A DNA stretch of 64,000 nt from a virus. Where the stretch lies: the IMG/VR virus record IMGVR_UViG_3300042888_001738, positions 1 through 64,000 of that record; one strand, 5' to 3'. The notes beneath the pieces are model-generated. The model was not told the origin of the DNA, searched no databases, and worked only from the letters and a program-made list of their open reading frames with translations. Shown here piece by piece: positions 1 through 9,029 of the stretch (positions within the stretch are counted from its first letter, which is position 1; each line of letters opens with the position of its first letter). The translations under genes and the position numbers were made by a program.

Positions 1-877
1 CAATCTAAACACAATTGGTGGAGTTGACAACTTACTTACTTTTGAAAACAACCAAATTATGAATAATTTTAAGGGTAACGACATTCAAGGTAATTTTTGG
101 AGTAACCAAGTTAAAACAGATTTTAAGGGTAATGATATATTTGAGGAGTTTGGATATAACAATATAGGATTTGGGTGCGTACCTAATACTTTTAGTGGTG
201 TCACAATACATAACAATATCGGAGATTATTTTCAATTTAATACTTGTTATGGTGTATTTTCGTACAACACAATAGGAACCAATTTCGATAGTAATGTAGT
301 GCAAGACGGATTTGGTTTTGGTGGAGTATCTTATCAAGGAAATAGAATTGGAAATAATTTTAATGATAACACTATTGGAGAATACTTCTATAATAATACA
401 ATACCTGATAACTTTACCGATAATACAGTTGGAGATTATTTCCAATGGAATATTGTTGATACATATATTAATTTTGTTGATTTTACAACAAATTATGGAA
501 ATATAAGTGGTATTACTTATAGCGCAACAGGAACTACGGCAACTGATTCGTCATATGGTAATGTTGGTGGTACAACTAATGGTATAGGTGTTAACGCATC
601 ATTTCAAATTGATGTGGTTAGTGGAAGCGTTACTAATGTTTCAATTATCAGTGGAGGAACATTATACTTAACTGGTAATACAATAACAATTTTAGGTAGT
701 CAAATTGGCGGGACTAATGGTGTTGATAATGTTATTATTACAGTTTCTAACGTTAGTCAAACCCCATCTGTTTATGAGTTATACACTTGTAATATCTTCA
801 AAAACTCATCATTATCTAATAGGTTATCTTACTATGATGGAAGTGATGTATTAACAATAAAAAATATTAACGAATAA
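1..877 (+). CDS. Fibre/adhesin protein with beta-helix-like repeats, 5' end outside window
   Basis: The reading frame is open from base 2 to the stop at 877, and the same repeat pattern is already present upstream of the first ATG (base 59). I therefore read this as the C-terminal part of a longer gene, not a gene starting at 59. The first ~140 residues carry short repeats of about 10-12 residues with the pattern N-x-[IV]-G-x-x-F-x-x-N, as expected for a solenoid such as a right-handed beta-helix in phage fibres. The last ~130 residues are Gly/Thr/Ser/Val rich and look like a beta-sandwich cap. It is followed after 2 nt by the next gene. A tail fibre or adhesin role is inferred from composition and neighbours; I recognise no specific family. 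Confidence 0.7.
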   Translation, partial: NLNTIGGVDNLLTFENNQIMNNFKGNDIQGNFWSNQVKTDFKGNDIFEEFGYNNIGFGCVPNTFSGVTIHNNIGDYFQFNTCYGVFSYNTIGTNFDSNVVQDGFGFGGVSYQGNRIGNNFNDNTIGEYFYNNTIPDNFTDNTVGDYFQWNIVDTYINFVDFTTNYGNISGITYSATGTTATDSSYGNVGGTTNGIGVNASFQIDVVSGSVTNVSIISGGTLYLTGNTITILGSQIGGTNGVDNVIITVSNVSQTPSVYELYTCNIFKNSSLSNRLSYYDGSDVLTIKNINE

Positions 878-879
878 TT

Positions 880-1308
880 ATGGAAACAAAATACATAGTA
901 AACAACTTATCGGGACAAACAATAACAGGATCAATATATTCTCCAAACATAACAGGAGCGATAACAAATTTACCATCACCATCTGATACTGTAAATTATG
1001 ATTGTTCTATTGGAACAACATTTGTTCATTTTGGGGTTGATGCAACATCGGATTGGATAGTTAATTTAACAAATTTTAATTTACCTGAAGGTTGTTCGAC
1101 ATCTATAAAGATAATTGCGTCAAATGCTGATATATCGGGAAATACTTGGAAAATAACAGGGTTTAAAATAGATGGAGTTCCTCAAATATGGACTAAATCA
1201 TGGACTAATGGTGCTAGAAATACATTGTATATTTATAAGTTTACAATTGTAAATACAGTATCGGGTATAGTTGCGTATGGGGAAAGAACAACAACAACAC
1301 CAGCATAA
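880..1308 (+). CDS. Small beta-rich virion-associated protein, unknown
   Basis: A 142-residue protein starting 2 nt after the preceding fibre gene, so probably co-transcribed with it. It is rich in Thr, Ser, Asn, Gly and Ile with regular alternation, suggesting an all-beta fold. It has two cysteines (in DCSIG and EGCST) and no signal peptide or transmembrane segment. The sequence reads like a phage receptor-binding or fibre-tip domain, but I do not recognise a family. Function is inferred only from position between fibre genes. Confidence 0.6.
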   Translation: METKYIVNNLSGQTITGSIYSPNITGAITNLPSPSDTVNYDCSIGTTFVHFGVDATSDWIVNLTNFNLPEGCSTSIKIIASNADISGNTWKITGFKIDGVPQIWTKSWTNGARNTLYIYKFTIVNTVSGIVAYGERTTTTPA

Positions 1309-1334
1309 ATTAAAATGACTAAAAAATAAATAAT

Positions 1335-1583
1335 ATGAGAATTTGTATTTTAACAGAAAACGATAAGGTAGAACAAGTAAGAGAAGGTTGGATAAATAAA
1401 AATGTTATGAAAATACCTTGTTCATCAACAGGTGAAGAACCTGCAACACATTGGTTTTGTACCATGGCAGGATCTGAAGAAAAAATGAACTCTATTTACG
1501 CAAAGAAAAACTTATCTATTATGGAATTAGAAATTGGTCCAAAAGAATTTCTTAATAAATGGAATCTGAAAATTATAAAATAG
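1335..1583 (+). CDS. Hypothetical 82-residue protein
   Basis: A short protein beginning MRICILTEND, with a Cys/Trp/His-containing centre (PCSSTGEEPATHWFCTMAG) and a basic C-terminus. Its 3' end overlaps the start of the oxygenase gene by 25 nt in a different frame, which supports co-translation with it. I recognise no domain. The CSSTGEEPATHWFC segment could bind a metal or simply be structural. It may be a small partner of the oxygenase. Confidence 0.55.
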   Translation: MRICILTENDKVEQVREGWINKNVMKIPCSSTGEEPATHWFCTMAGSEEKMNSIYAKKNLSIMELEIGPKEFLNKWNLKIIK

Positions 1584-2191
1584 TAAAAAATTTTATCAGT
1601 GATGATGAGGTTAAACTTATTGTTGATTGGGTTGATTCGTTAAATCCTGAAGAGGGAGATCCAAATTATCACCTGAATGAAATATCAAAAGTACTAAAAG
1701 GTAAATCTTGTATTATAGATATCTCAAACACTGAGATTACAAACTACATCACAAATTTTCAATCAGTATCTAAAGTTTCAAAACAAGAGATACCCCCAAT
1801 TATTAAAACCATTTTTGAAAGAATTTCAAAAGAAAATAATCTACCCCTTGATAATATTTTTATTCAAGCTGTTGATATGAATAAGGGTGGTAGAATACAA
1901 CCCCACTATGACGCATCATTCGATGGTTACATAAATTACAAATGTAACATTAGTGTCATTTCTGAAGACTATAAAATCTTCATAGACAAATCATCCCCAA
2001 TAATAAATCAAAAAGATCTTTACTGTTTTGAGGCATCACTATACAAACATTGGACTGAAGAGTTTAACTCACGTCGAGTTTTTTTAAGTTTTGGTTTTAT
2101 AGTTCCATATAATACACTTGGAAGATCTGAAAACGACCCAAGAGTCCGCCTAAGTAAAAGAATAACAAAATACTTCCAAAGTGGTTTGTGA
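1559..2191 (+). CDS. 2-oxoglutarate/Fe(II)-dependent oxygenase, prolyl-hydroxylase-like
   Basis: A 210-residue protein with the signature of the 2OG-Fe(II) oxygenase superfamily. It has an HxD pair (His116-Tyr-Asp118 in QPHYDAS), a distal His164 (in YKHWTEE), and Arg172/Arg173 eight to nine residues later, where the family binds the 2OG carboxylate, followed by the strand VFLSFGF. The size fits small prolyl-4-hydroxylase-like enzymes, which hydroxylate proline using O2 and 2-oxoglutarate. The gene sits directly before a Pro-Thr repeat protein and the giant fibre genes, so a virion protein is a plausible substrate. The family call is fairly firm; proline specificity is inference, and the Gly-Ser-Thr fibres themselves contain essentially no proline. 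Confidence 0.72.
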   Translation: MESENYKIVKNFISDDEVKLIVDWVDSLNPEEGDPNYHLNEISKVLKGKSCIIDISNTEITNYITNFQSVSKVSKQEIPPIIKTIFERISKENNLPLDNIFIQAVDMNKGGRIQPHYDASFDGYINYKCNISVISEDYKIFIDKSSPIINQKDLYCFEASLYKHWTEEFNSRRVFLSFGFIVPYNTLGRSENDPRVRLSKRITKYFQSGL

Positions 2192-2193
2192 TT

Positions 2194-2202
2194 GTATTTA
2201 TT
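2194..2202 (+). promoter_or_regulatory. Candidate late-promoter motif
   Basis: GTATTTATT, ending 11 nt before the ATG at 2214. It is one of the set of sense-oriented TATTTAT motifs in front of virion genes in this window. Confidence 0.5.
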
Positions 2203-2213
2203 AAATAAATGCA

Positions 2214-2717
2214 ATGAGTCAAACTATTACTATAAATAGCGTCAATTACGATGGTGAATTAGCCAACGTTTTATTTACACCTGACAATGACCCTGTGGTC
2301 ATTAATTTAGGTGATGTGACACTTCCATTTACTTTCCAACCATCTTTATTAGTACCACCAAGAGAAGTTTATGGTACGTATACAATTTATACTTATGAGG
2401 ATAAGTGTACCAATATTTTAGTGGTACCAAGACCGACACCGACACCAACACCGACAAATACCCCTACAAGAACTCCTACACCAACACCAACACCGACACC
2501 AAGTCCATCTACAAGTAGTTTACCATGTAGTTCAAATACACCTACACCAACACCTACTAATACACCGACACCTACACCAACACCTACTAATACACCTACA
2601 CCAACACCATCTTACAACCCATGCGGGACATACCCAAACCCACCAAGTCCAACACCAACCAATTCGGTGACACCAACACCAACCATTACACCAAATTATA
2701 ATCCTTGTCTGATATAA
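2214..2717 (+). CDS. Virion-associated protein with Pro-Thr repeat tail
   Basis: A 167-residue protein. The first ~75 residues form a small beta-rich domain (begins [10 protein letters not shown], contains a VPP motif and one Cys). The remainder is a low-complexity stalk of PT/TPTP repeats broken by short Ser/Asn/Cys segments ([24 protein letters not shown]). A related domain start (INSV, VPP, Cys) occurs in the 101-residue protein at 29753. PT stalks of the same kind occur in three other virion proteins of this window, including the tail sheath. Such segments are typical O-glycosylated linkers, and the upstream oxygenase could hydroxylate these prolines (inference). It is preceded by a late-promoter-like motif. 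No family recognised. Confidence 0.65.
   Translation: MSQTITINSVNYDGELANVLFTPDNDPVVINLGDVTLPFTFQPSLLVPPREVYGTYTIYTYEDKCTNILVVPRPTPTPTPTNTPTRTPTPTPTPTPSPSTSSLPCSSNTPTPTPTNTPTPTPTPTNTPTPTPSYNPCGTYPNPPSPTPTNSVTPTPTITPNYNPCLI
2434..2694 (+). repeat. Pro-Thr codon repeat
   Basis: Degenerate CCN-ACN repeats encoding the TPTPT stalk of the gene at 2214. Short sub-blocks such as ACACCTACACCAACACC recur two or three times, so slippage or recombination length variation is likely. Confidence 0.8.
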
Positions 2718-2767
2718 TTGTGAGACATTTAATTATTAAACCCCTCCCTTATTTTTTAAGGACTTAA

Positions 2768-2776
2768 GTATTTATA
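2768..2776 (+). promoter_or_regulatory. Candidate late-promoter motif before giant fibre 1
   Basis: GTATTTATA ends only 6 nt before the ATG at 2783. If it is a -10-like element, the transcript would start at or within a base or two of the start codon, giving a leaderless mRNA. Confidence 0.5.
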
Positions 2777-2782
2777 ATTGAA

Positions 2783-5700
2783 ATGCCAGTATATAATAGA
2801 TTAACGGACAGACAACAGGTTTCAGCAGTAACCTTAAATGATATTTTCCACGTCGTAGTTACGGGAGATACTTCTCAGAGCCCACAAGGTTCTTCTTATT
2901 TCGCACCTTTAAGTGATTTACAAGCAATTTTAAGTGGTGCTAGTGGTACAAGTGGTACCTCAGGTACCTCAGGTGCGTCAGGATCAAGTGGTACATCAGG
3001 AACAAGCGGTGTTGCGGGTTCTAGTGGAACTTCCGGTACGAGTGGTGGTTCGGGAACGTCAGGAACTTCCGGAACTAATGGGACATCTGGATCAAGTGGT
3101 AGTTCAGGAACTAGTGGAAGTTCGGGTTCTAGCGGTACATCAGGAGCTAGTGGATCTTCAGGAACTAGCGGAATAGACGGTACAAGTGGTACTTCAGGAA
3201 CATCAGGTGTAGATGGAACATCAGGTACAGACGGAACTAGCGGAACAGATGGGACTTCAGGAACTAGTGGAACTGATGGATCTTCAGGAACTAGCGGAAC
3301 TGATGGATCTTCAGGAACTAGTGGAACTGATGGATCTTCAGGAACTAGCGGATCTTCAGGAACTAGCGGAATAGATGGAACATCAGGTACAGACGGAACT
3401 AGCGGAACCGATGGTACTTCAGGTACGGATGGTACTTCAGGAACAAGCGGAACAGACGGTACTTCAGGAACTAGCGGAACAGACGGTACTTCAGGTTCAA
3501 GTGGTTCTTCAGGAACAAGTGGATCGTCAGGAACAAGCGGAACAGATGGTACAAGTGGTACTTCAGGAACAGATGGGACTTCAGGTACGGATGGTACTTC
3601 AGGAACAAGCGGAACAGATGGTACTTCAGGCTCAAGTGGATCTTCAGGAACAAGCGGAACAGATGGTACAAGTGGGACTTCAGGTACAGATGGTACTTCA
3701 GGTACTAGCGGTTCAGATGGTACTTCAGGATCATCAGGATCGAGCGGTACATCAGGAACTAGTGGTAGCGATGGTACAAGCGGTTCATCAGGAACTAGCG
3801 GTATTGACGGCACATCAGGTTCAAGTGGCTCTTCAGGGACTAGCGGTAGTGATGGTACAAGTGGTTCGTCAGGAACTAGTGGAACAGACGGAACCAGCGG
3901 ATCTTCAGGTTCATCAGGTTCATCAGGTTCATCAGGTTCATCAGGGACTAGCGGTAGTTCAGGTACAAGCGGAATAGATGGTACAAGTGGTTCATCAGGG
4001 ACTAGCGGAAGTGATGGTACTAGCGGTTCATCAGGGACTAGCGGTTCATCAGGGACTAGCGGTAGTGATGGTACATCAGGATCAAGTGGAAGTTCGGGAT
4101 CATCAGGAAGTTCAGGAACTAGCGGTTCAGATGGTACTTCAGGAAGTTCAGGATCAAGCGGTACTAGCGGTACTAGTGGAATTTCAGGTGTAGATGGAAC
4201 GAGTGGAACTTCCGGAACTGGAGGTACCAGCGGAACGTCAGGTTCTAGCGGTTCTTCAGGAACTAGCGGTAGCGATGGTACATCAGGAAGTTCAGGAACA
4301 TCCGGATCAAGTGGAAGTTCGGGAACTAGCGGAAGCGACGGTACATCTGGATCAAGCGGTTCTTCAGGAACTAGCGGTAGCGACGGCACATCAGGAAGTT
4401 CGGGAACATCTGGATCAAGTGGAAGTTCAGGAACTAGTGGTAGCGACGGCACATCTGGATCAAGCGGTTCTTCAGGAACTAGCGGTAGTGACGGTACATC
4501 TGGATCAAGCGGTTCTTCAGGAACTAGCGGTAGTGACGGTACATCTGGATCAAGCGGTTCTTCAGGAACTAGCGGTAGCGACGGCACATCTGGATCAAGC
4601 GGTTCTTCAGGAACTAGCGGAAGCGACGGTACATCAGGAAGCTCAGGAACATCTGGATCAAGCGGTTCTTCAGGAACTAGCGGATCATCAGGTTCAAGTG
4701 GTACAAGCGGTACATCAGGAACTAGCGGTAGCGATGGTACTAGTGGTTCATCAGGAACAAGTGGAAGTTCGGGTACTTCAGGTTCAAGTGGAAGTAGTGG
4801 TACATCAGGTTCATCAGGAACTAGCGGAAGCGACGGTACATCAGGAAGCTCAGGAACAAGTGGTTCTTCTGGTTCATCAGGAAGTTCAGGAACATCTGGA
4901 TCAAGTGGTACTAGCGGTTCTTCAGGAACTAGCGGAAGTGATGGTACATCAGGAAGTTCAGGATCAAGCGGTACTAGCGGAAGCGATGGTACTAGCGGTT
5001 CATCAGGAACTAGCGGAAGTGATGGTACTAGTGGTTCATCAGGAACAAGTGGGAGTAGTGGATCTTCAGGAACTTCGGGCTCAGATGGAACATCAGGTTC
5101 AAGCGGTTCTTCAGGAACTAGCGGTTCAGACGGAACATCAGGTTCATCAGGAACAAGTGGTACTAGCGGTAGTGATGGAACTTCAGGTTCTTCAGGAACT
5201 AGCGGATCATCAGGTTCAAGTGGTACATCGGGAAGTAGTGGAACTAGCGGAAGCGATGGTACTTCAGGTTCATCAGGAACTAGCGGAAGCGACGGTACAT
5301 CTGGAAGTTCAGGAAGCTCAGGAACAAGTGGTTCTTCTGGTTCATCAGGAACTAGCGGTAGCGATGGTACATCAGGATCAAGCGGTTCGTCAGGAACAAG
5401 CGGTAGTGATGGTACATCTGGATCAAGCGGTTCTTCAGGAACTAGCGGTAGCGACGGCACATCAGGATCAAGCGGTTCTTCAGGAACTAGCGGTAGTGAC
5501 GGTACATCAGGATCAAGCGGTTCGTCAGGAACAAGCGGTAGTGATGGTACATCAGGAACATCTGGATCAAGTGGCACTAGCGGTTCATCAGGTTCTTCAG
5601 GAACTAGCGGAAGCGACGGTACATCAGGAAGCTCAGGAACATCTGGATCAAGCGGTACTAGCGGAAGCGACGGTACTTCAGGAAGTTCAGGAACTAGCGG

Positions 5701-8700
5701 TAGTGATGGTACATCCGGATCAAGTGGTTCTTCAGGAACATCAGGATCTAGCGGAACTAGCGGTTCTTCAGGAACTAGCGGAAGTGATGGTACATCCGGA
5801 TCAAGTGGAACTAGCGGAAGTTCAGGTTCAAGTGGTACATCCGGATCTAGCGGAAGTTCAGGTTCAAGTGGTACATCCGGATCTAGCGGAAGTTCAGGTT
5901 CAAGTGGTACATCCGGATCTAGCGGAACTTCAGGATCGAGTGGTACTAGTGGTACTAGTGGTATTTCCGGTGTAGATGGAACGAGTGGAACTTCAGGAAC
6001 TAGCGGAAGCGATGGTACATCAGGTTCATCAGGAACTAGCGGTTCTTCAGGAACTAGCGGAAGTGATGGCACATCAGGGTCTTCAGGAACATCTGGATCA
6101 AGTGGGAGTTCGGGAACTAGCGGAAGCGACGGTACATCTGGTTCAAGTGGTAGCTCAGGTACATCAGGTAGTAGTGGAACTAGTGGATCTTCAGGTTCGT
6201 CAGGTACAAGCGGAAGCGATGGTACATCTGGTTCATCTGGATCAAGCGGAACTTCAGGTTCTAGTGGAACATCTGGATCAAGCGGTACTAGCGGTTCATC
6301 AGGTTCTTCAGGAACTAGCGGTAGCGATGGTACATCTGGATCAAGCGGTACTAGCGGTTCATCAGGTTCTTCAGGAACTAGCGGTAGCGATGGTACATCT
6401 GGATCAAGTGGAAGTTCAGGAACAAGCGGAAGCGACGGTACATCTGGATCAAGCGGTTCATCAGGAACATCAGGGTCTAGCGGTACTAGCGGAACAAGCG
6501 GTTCATCAGGGTCAAGTGGAACTTCAGGATCTTCAGGTTCAAGTGGAACAAGTGGAAGCGACGGTACATCAGGAAGCTCAGGAACAAGTGGAAGTAGTGG
6601 TACATCAGGATCTTCAGGAACATCTGGATCAAGTGGAAGTTCGGGAACTAGCGGAAGCGACGGCACATCTGGATCAAGTGGTTCATCAGGAACTAGCGGA
6701 AGCGACGGTACATCAGGAAGTTCAGGAACATCTGGATCAAGTGGTACTAGCGGTTCTTCAGGAACTAGCGGAAGCTCAGGTACATCAGGTAGTAGTGGAA
6801 CAAGTGGAAGCGACGGTACAAGTGGTAGTTCAGGTACTAGCGGATCTTCAGGTACTAGCGGATCTTCAGGTTCATCAGGTTCGTCAGGTACAAGCGGAAG
6901 CGATGGTACTTCAGGTTCAAGCGGTAGCTCAGGAACATCTGGTTCATCAGGAACGTCAGGAAGTAGTGGAACAAGTGGAAGTTCGGGATCAAGTGGTTCT
7001 TCAGGGACTAGCGGTAGTGATGGTACATCTGGATCTAGCGGATCTTCGGGCACTTCTGGATCATCAGGAAGCTCAGGTACATCAGGAACAAGTGGGTCAT
7101 CTGGAACATCAGGATCAAGCGGAAGCTCAGGTACTAGTGGTTCGTCGGGAACTAGCGGTAGTAGCGGTTCAAGTGGTACTTCAGGATCTAGCGGTACTTC
7201 AGGATCTAGCGGTTCGTCAGGAACAAGCGGTAGTAGTGGAACATCAGGTTCTAGTGGAACAAGTGGAAGTTCAGGATCATCTGGATCAAGTGGTAGTAGT
7301 GGAACATCAGGTTCTAGTGGAACAAGTGGTTCTTCAGGGACTAGCGGTAGTGATGGTACATCTGGATCTAGCGGATCTTCGGGCACTTCTGGATCATCAG
7401 GATCAAGTGGTTCCTCAGGTACTTCAGGAAGTAGTGGAAGCTCAGGGACATCGGGATCATCAGGTTCTTCAGGAACGTCAGGTTCAAGCGGGACTAGTGG
7501 ATCATCAGGAACAAGTGGAAGTTCGGGTACATCTGGATCTTCAGGATCAAGTGGGACAAGCGGTTCTTCAGGATCTAGTGGAACTTCAGGTAGTAGCGGA
7601 ACAAGCGGGTCTTCAGGAACATCTGGTTCAAGTGGATCGTCAGGAAGCTCAGGTACTAGCGGATCATCAGGTACGAGCGGTTCATCAGGAACAAGTGGTT
7701 CTAGCGGAAGTTCAGGAAGCTCAGGTTCAAGTGGAACATCTGGTTCGTCAGGAACTAGTGGAAGTTCAGGAACAAGCGGAAGCGACGGTACATCTGGATC
7801 AAGCGGTTCATCAGGAACATCAGGGTCTAGCGGAACAAGTGGATCGTCAGGTTCAAGCGGCACATCAGGTAGTAGTGGTACATCTGGATCTAGCGGATCT
7901 TCAGGTAGTTCAGGATCTTCAGGCACTTCTGGATCATCAGGATCAAGTGGAACATCAGGTAGCTCAGGTTCATCAGGGACTAGTGGGTCTTCAGGAACAT
8001 CTGGGTCAAGCGGTACTTCAGGTAGTTCGGGAACAAGTGGATCTTCAGGAACATCAGGTAGTTCAGGTTCAAGTGGTACATCAGGAAGCTCAGGTACATC
8101 TGGATCTTCAGGTAGTTCAGGAACTAGTGGATCTTCAGGTAGTAGTGGTACATCAGGTTCTTCAGGAACTAGCGGAAGCTCGGGAACATCTGGATCTTCA
8201 GGTAGTAGTGGTACATCAGGTTCTTCAGGATCTAGTGGAACAAGTGGTTCATCGGGAACATCAGGATCTTCAGGTTCAAGTGGAACAAGCGGTTCTAGTG
8301 GAAGTAGTGGTACATCCGGGTCATCAGGTACTAGCGGATCATCAGGAAGTAGTGGTACTAGCGGGTCTTCAGGAACTAGCGGAAGCTCAGGTTCAAGTGG
8401 AACGAGTGGAAGCTCGGGATCAAGCGGTACATCTGGATCAAGTGGTACTTCAGGAACAGGGTTCTCAGCGGTAACTGATCCTGGACTTACAAGAATCTTA
8501 ACATCAGATGGAACACCAAATGGAGCAATTGCTCAATCAGGTTTCACGTTTGATGGTACATACTTGAGTCTAATCGGTACACAGAGAATACAAAGTGATG
8601 TAAATACAGGAGTAAGTTCTAGTACATCTCTTTATCAAATACCAACATTAAGTGGATGTGGGGCATTCTTTGACTATTGTATTACAGAATCAGGTGGGGC

Positions 8701-8896
8701 TAAGAGATTAGGTACAGTAATGACAACGTGGGACGGTTCAAATGCAACATGGACTGATACCTCAACACCGGACCTAAATAGTTCAACATTAGGAATAGGA
8801 TTTAGTGTAACCGTATCAGGAGGAAACGTAAACTTTAACTCTGTAGTTACAAGTGGAACATGGACAGTTAGATTAGCAGTAAGAGTAATTTATTAA
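2783..8896 (+). CDS. Giant Gly-X-Y (collagen-like) fibre protein 1
   Basis: A 2037-residue protein. Residues 1-51 form a small N-terminal domain (MPVYNRLTDRQQ...), probably the virion attachment part. Residues 52-1890 are an unbroken run of about 613 Gly-X-Y triplets, almost all GTS, GSS, GSD or GTD with a few GID, GVD, GIS, GAS. The last ~145 residues are a globular beta-rich domain with three Cys or near-Cys sites (SGCGAFFDYC) that resembles fibre-tip domains. There is no Pro in the triplets, unlike classical collagen, so a stable triple helix is uncertain; an extended or polyglycine-II-like assembly is an alternative. Every triplet offers Ser/Thr hydroxyls for O-glycosylation. Terminated by a strong hairpin at 8914. 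Confidence 0.85.
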   Translation: MPVYNRLTDRQQVSAVTLNDIFHVVVTGDTSQSPQGSSYFAPLSDLQAILSGASGTSGTSGTSGASGSSGTSGTSGVAGSSGTSGTSGGSGTSGTSGTNGTSGSSGSSGTSGSSGSSGTSGASGSSGTSGIDGTSGTSGTSGVDGTSGTDGTSGTDGTSGTSGTDGSSGTSGTDGSSGTSGTDGSSGTSGSSGTSGIDGTSGTDGTSGTDGTSGTDGTSGTSGTDGTSGTSGTDGTSGSSGSSGTSGSSGTSGTDGTSGTSGTDGTSGTDGTSGTSGTDGTSGSSGSSGTSGTDGTSGTSGTDGTSGTSGSDGTSGSSGSSGTSGTSGSDGTSGSSGTSGIDGTSGSSGSSGTSGSDGTSGSSGTSGTDGTSGSSGSSGSSGSSGSSGTSGSSGTSGIDGTSGSSGTSGSDGTSGSSGTSGSSGTSGSDGTSGSSGSSGSSGSSGTSGSDGTSGSSGSSGTSGTSGISGVDGTSGTSGTGGTSGTSGSSGSSGTSGSDGTSGSSGTSGSSGSSGTSGSDGTSGSSGSSGTSGSDGTSGSSGTSGSSGSSGTSGSDGTSGSSGSSGTSGSDGTSGSSGSSGTSGSDGTSGSSGSSGTSGSDGTSGSSGSSGTSGSDGTSGSSGTSGSSGSSGTSGSSGSSGTSGTSGTSGSDGTSGSSGTSGSSGTSGSSGSSGTSGSSGTSGSDGTSGSSGTSGSSGSSGSSGTSGSSGTSGSSGTSGSDGTSGSSGSSGTSGSDGTSGSSGTSGSDGTSGSSGTSGSSGSSGTSGSDGTSGSSGSSGTSGSDGTSGSSGTSGTSGSDGTSGSSGTSGSSGSSGTSGSSGTSGSDGTSGSSGTSGSDGTSGSSGSSGTSGSSGSSGTSGSDGTSGSSGSSGTSGSDGTSGSSGSSGTSGSDGTSGSSGSSGTSGSDGTSGSSGSSGTSGSDGTSGTSGSSGTSGSSGSSGTSGSDGTSGSSGTSGSSGTSGSDGTSGSSGTSGSDGTSGSSGSSGTSGSSGTSGSSGTSGSDGTSGSSGTSGSSGSSGTSGSSGSSGSSGTSGSSGSSGSSGTSGSSGTSGSSGTSGTSGISGVDGTSGTSGTSGSDGTSGSSGTSGSSGTSGSDGTSGSSGTSGSSGSSGTSGSDGTSGSSGSSGTSGSSGTSGSSGSSGTSGSDGTSGSSGSSGTSGSSGTSGSSGTSGSSGSSGTSGSDGTSGSSGTSGSSGSSGTSGSDGTSGSSGSSGTSGSDGTSGSSGSSGTSGSSGTSGTSGSSGSSGTSGSSGSSGTSGSDGTSGSSGTSGSSGTSGSSGTSGSSGSSGTSGSDGTSGSSGSSGTSGSDGTSGSSGTSGSSGTSGSSGTSGSSGTSGSSGTSGSDGTSGSSGTSGSSGTSGSSGSSGSSGTSGSDGTSGSSGSSGTSGSSGTSGSSGTSGSSGSSGSSGTSGSDGTSGSSGSSGTSGSSGSSGTSGTSGSSGTSGSSGSSGTSGSSGTSGSSGSSGTSGSSGTSGSSGSSGTSGSSGTSGSSGTSGSSGSSGSSGSSGTSGSSGTSGSSGTSGSDGTSGSSGSSGTSGSSGSSGSSGTSGSSGSSGTSGSSGSSGTSGSSGTSGSSGTSGSSGTSGSSGSSGTSGSSGSSGTSGSSGTSGSSGTSGSSGSSGSSGTSGSSGTSGSSGTSGSSGSSGSSGSSGTSGSSGTSGSSGTSGSDGTSGSSGSSGTSGSSGTSGSSGSSGTSGSSGTSGSSGSSGSSGSSGTSGSSGSSGTSGSSGSSGTSGSSGTSGSSGTSGSSGTSGSSGTSGSSGSSGTSGSSGTSGSSGSSGTSGSSGSSGTSGSSGTSGSSGTSGSSGSSGTSGSSGSSGTSGSSGTSGSSGSSGTSGSSGSSGTSGSSGTSGSSGSSGTSGSSGTSGSSGSSGTSGSSGSSGTSGSSGTSGTGFSAVTDPGLTRILTSDGTPNGAIAQSGFTFDGTYLSLIGTQRIQSDVNTGVSSSTSLYQIPTLSGCGAFFDYCITESGGAKRLGTVMTTWDGSNATWTDTSTPDLNSSTLGIGFSVTVSGGNVNFNSVVTSGTWTVRLAVRVIY
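2936..8452 (+). repeat. Gly-X-Y coding repeat tract 1
   Basis: 5517 nt of 9-nt units reading GGN-(TCN/AGY/ACN)-(TCN/AGY/GAY). Peptide repetition is near perfect, but synonymous codons are heavily mixed. GTD and GID units concentrate near the start, GSD units run through the middle, and Asp is almost absent near the 3' end. Confidence 0.95.
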
Positions 8897-8913
8897 AAAA
8901 AATGATATAAAAA

Positions 8914-8945
8914 CAACACCATCCAAAAAAGGGTGGTGTTTTTTT
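8914..8945 (+). terminator. Intrinsic terminator after giant fibre 1
   Basis: A 10-bp stem (AACACCATCC with GGGTGGTGTT, one G-T wobble) around an AAAAAA loop, followed by a run of T. It lies 17 nt after the stop codon at 8896. Confidence 0.85.
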
Positions 8946-8975
8946 GTGCTTTATTACCTAAAAGAAATGATTAAA

Positions 8976-8984
8976 GTATTTATA
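8976..8984 (+). promoter_or_regulatory. Candidate late-promoter motif before giant fibre 2
   Basis: GTATTTATA, 45 nt before the ATG at 9030 and just after the preceding terminator, so the second fibre is probably an independent transcription unit. A purine-rich GGAAAG lies between them. Confidence 0.55.
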
Positions 8985-9029
8985 AAATAATAATAAATTT
9001 CTTTTGGAAAGTGAAAAAAGAAAAACTAC

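Noticed and set aside
32-445. A 137-codon minus-strand frame over the first fibre gene.
   Set aside because: Low-complexity Ile/Tyr/Ser composition and full overlap with the beta-helix repeat frame; a shadow.
2896-7926. A 1676-codon open frame on the minus strand (Val-Pro-Leu-rich) across fibre 1.
   Set aside because: It is the antisense shadow of the Gly-Ser/Thr repeat: codon composition of the repeat leaves this frame without stops. It has no N- or C-terminal domain of its own and no promoter motif.
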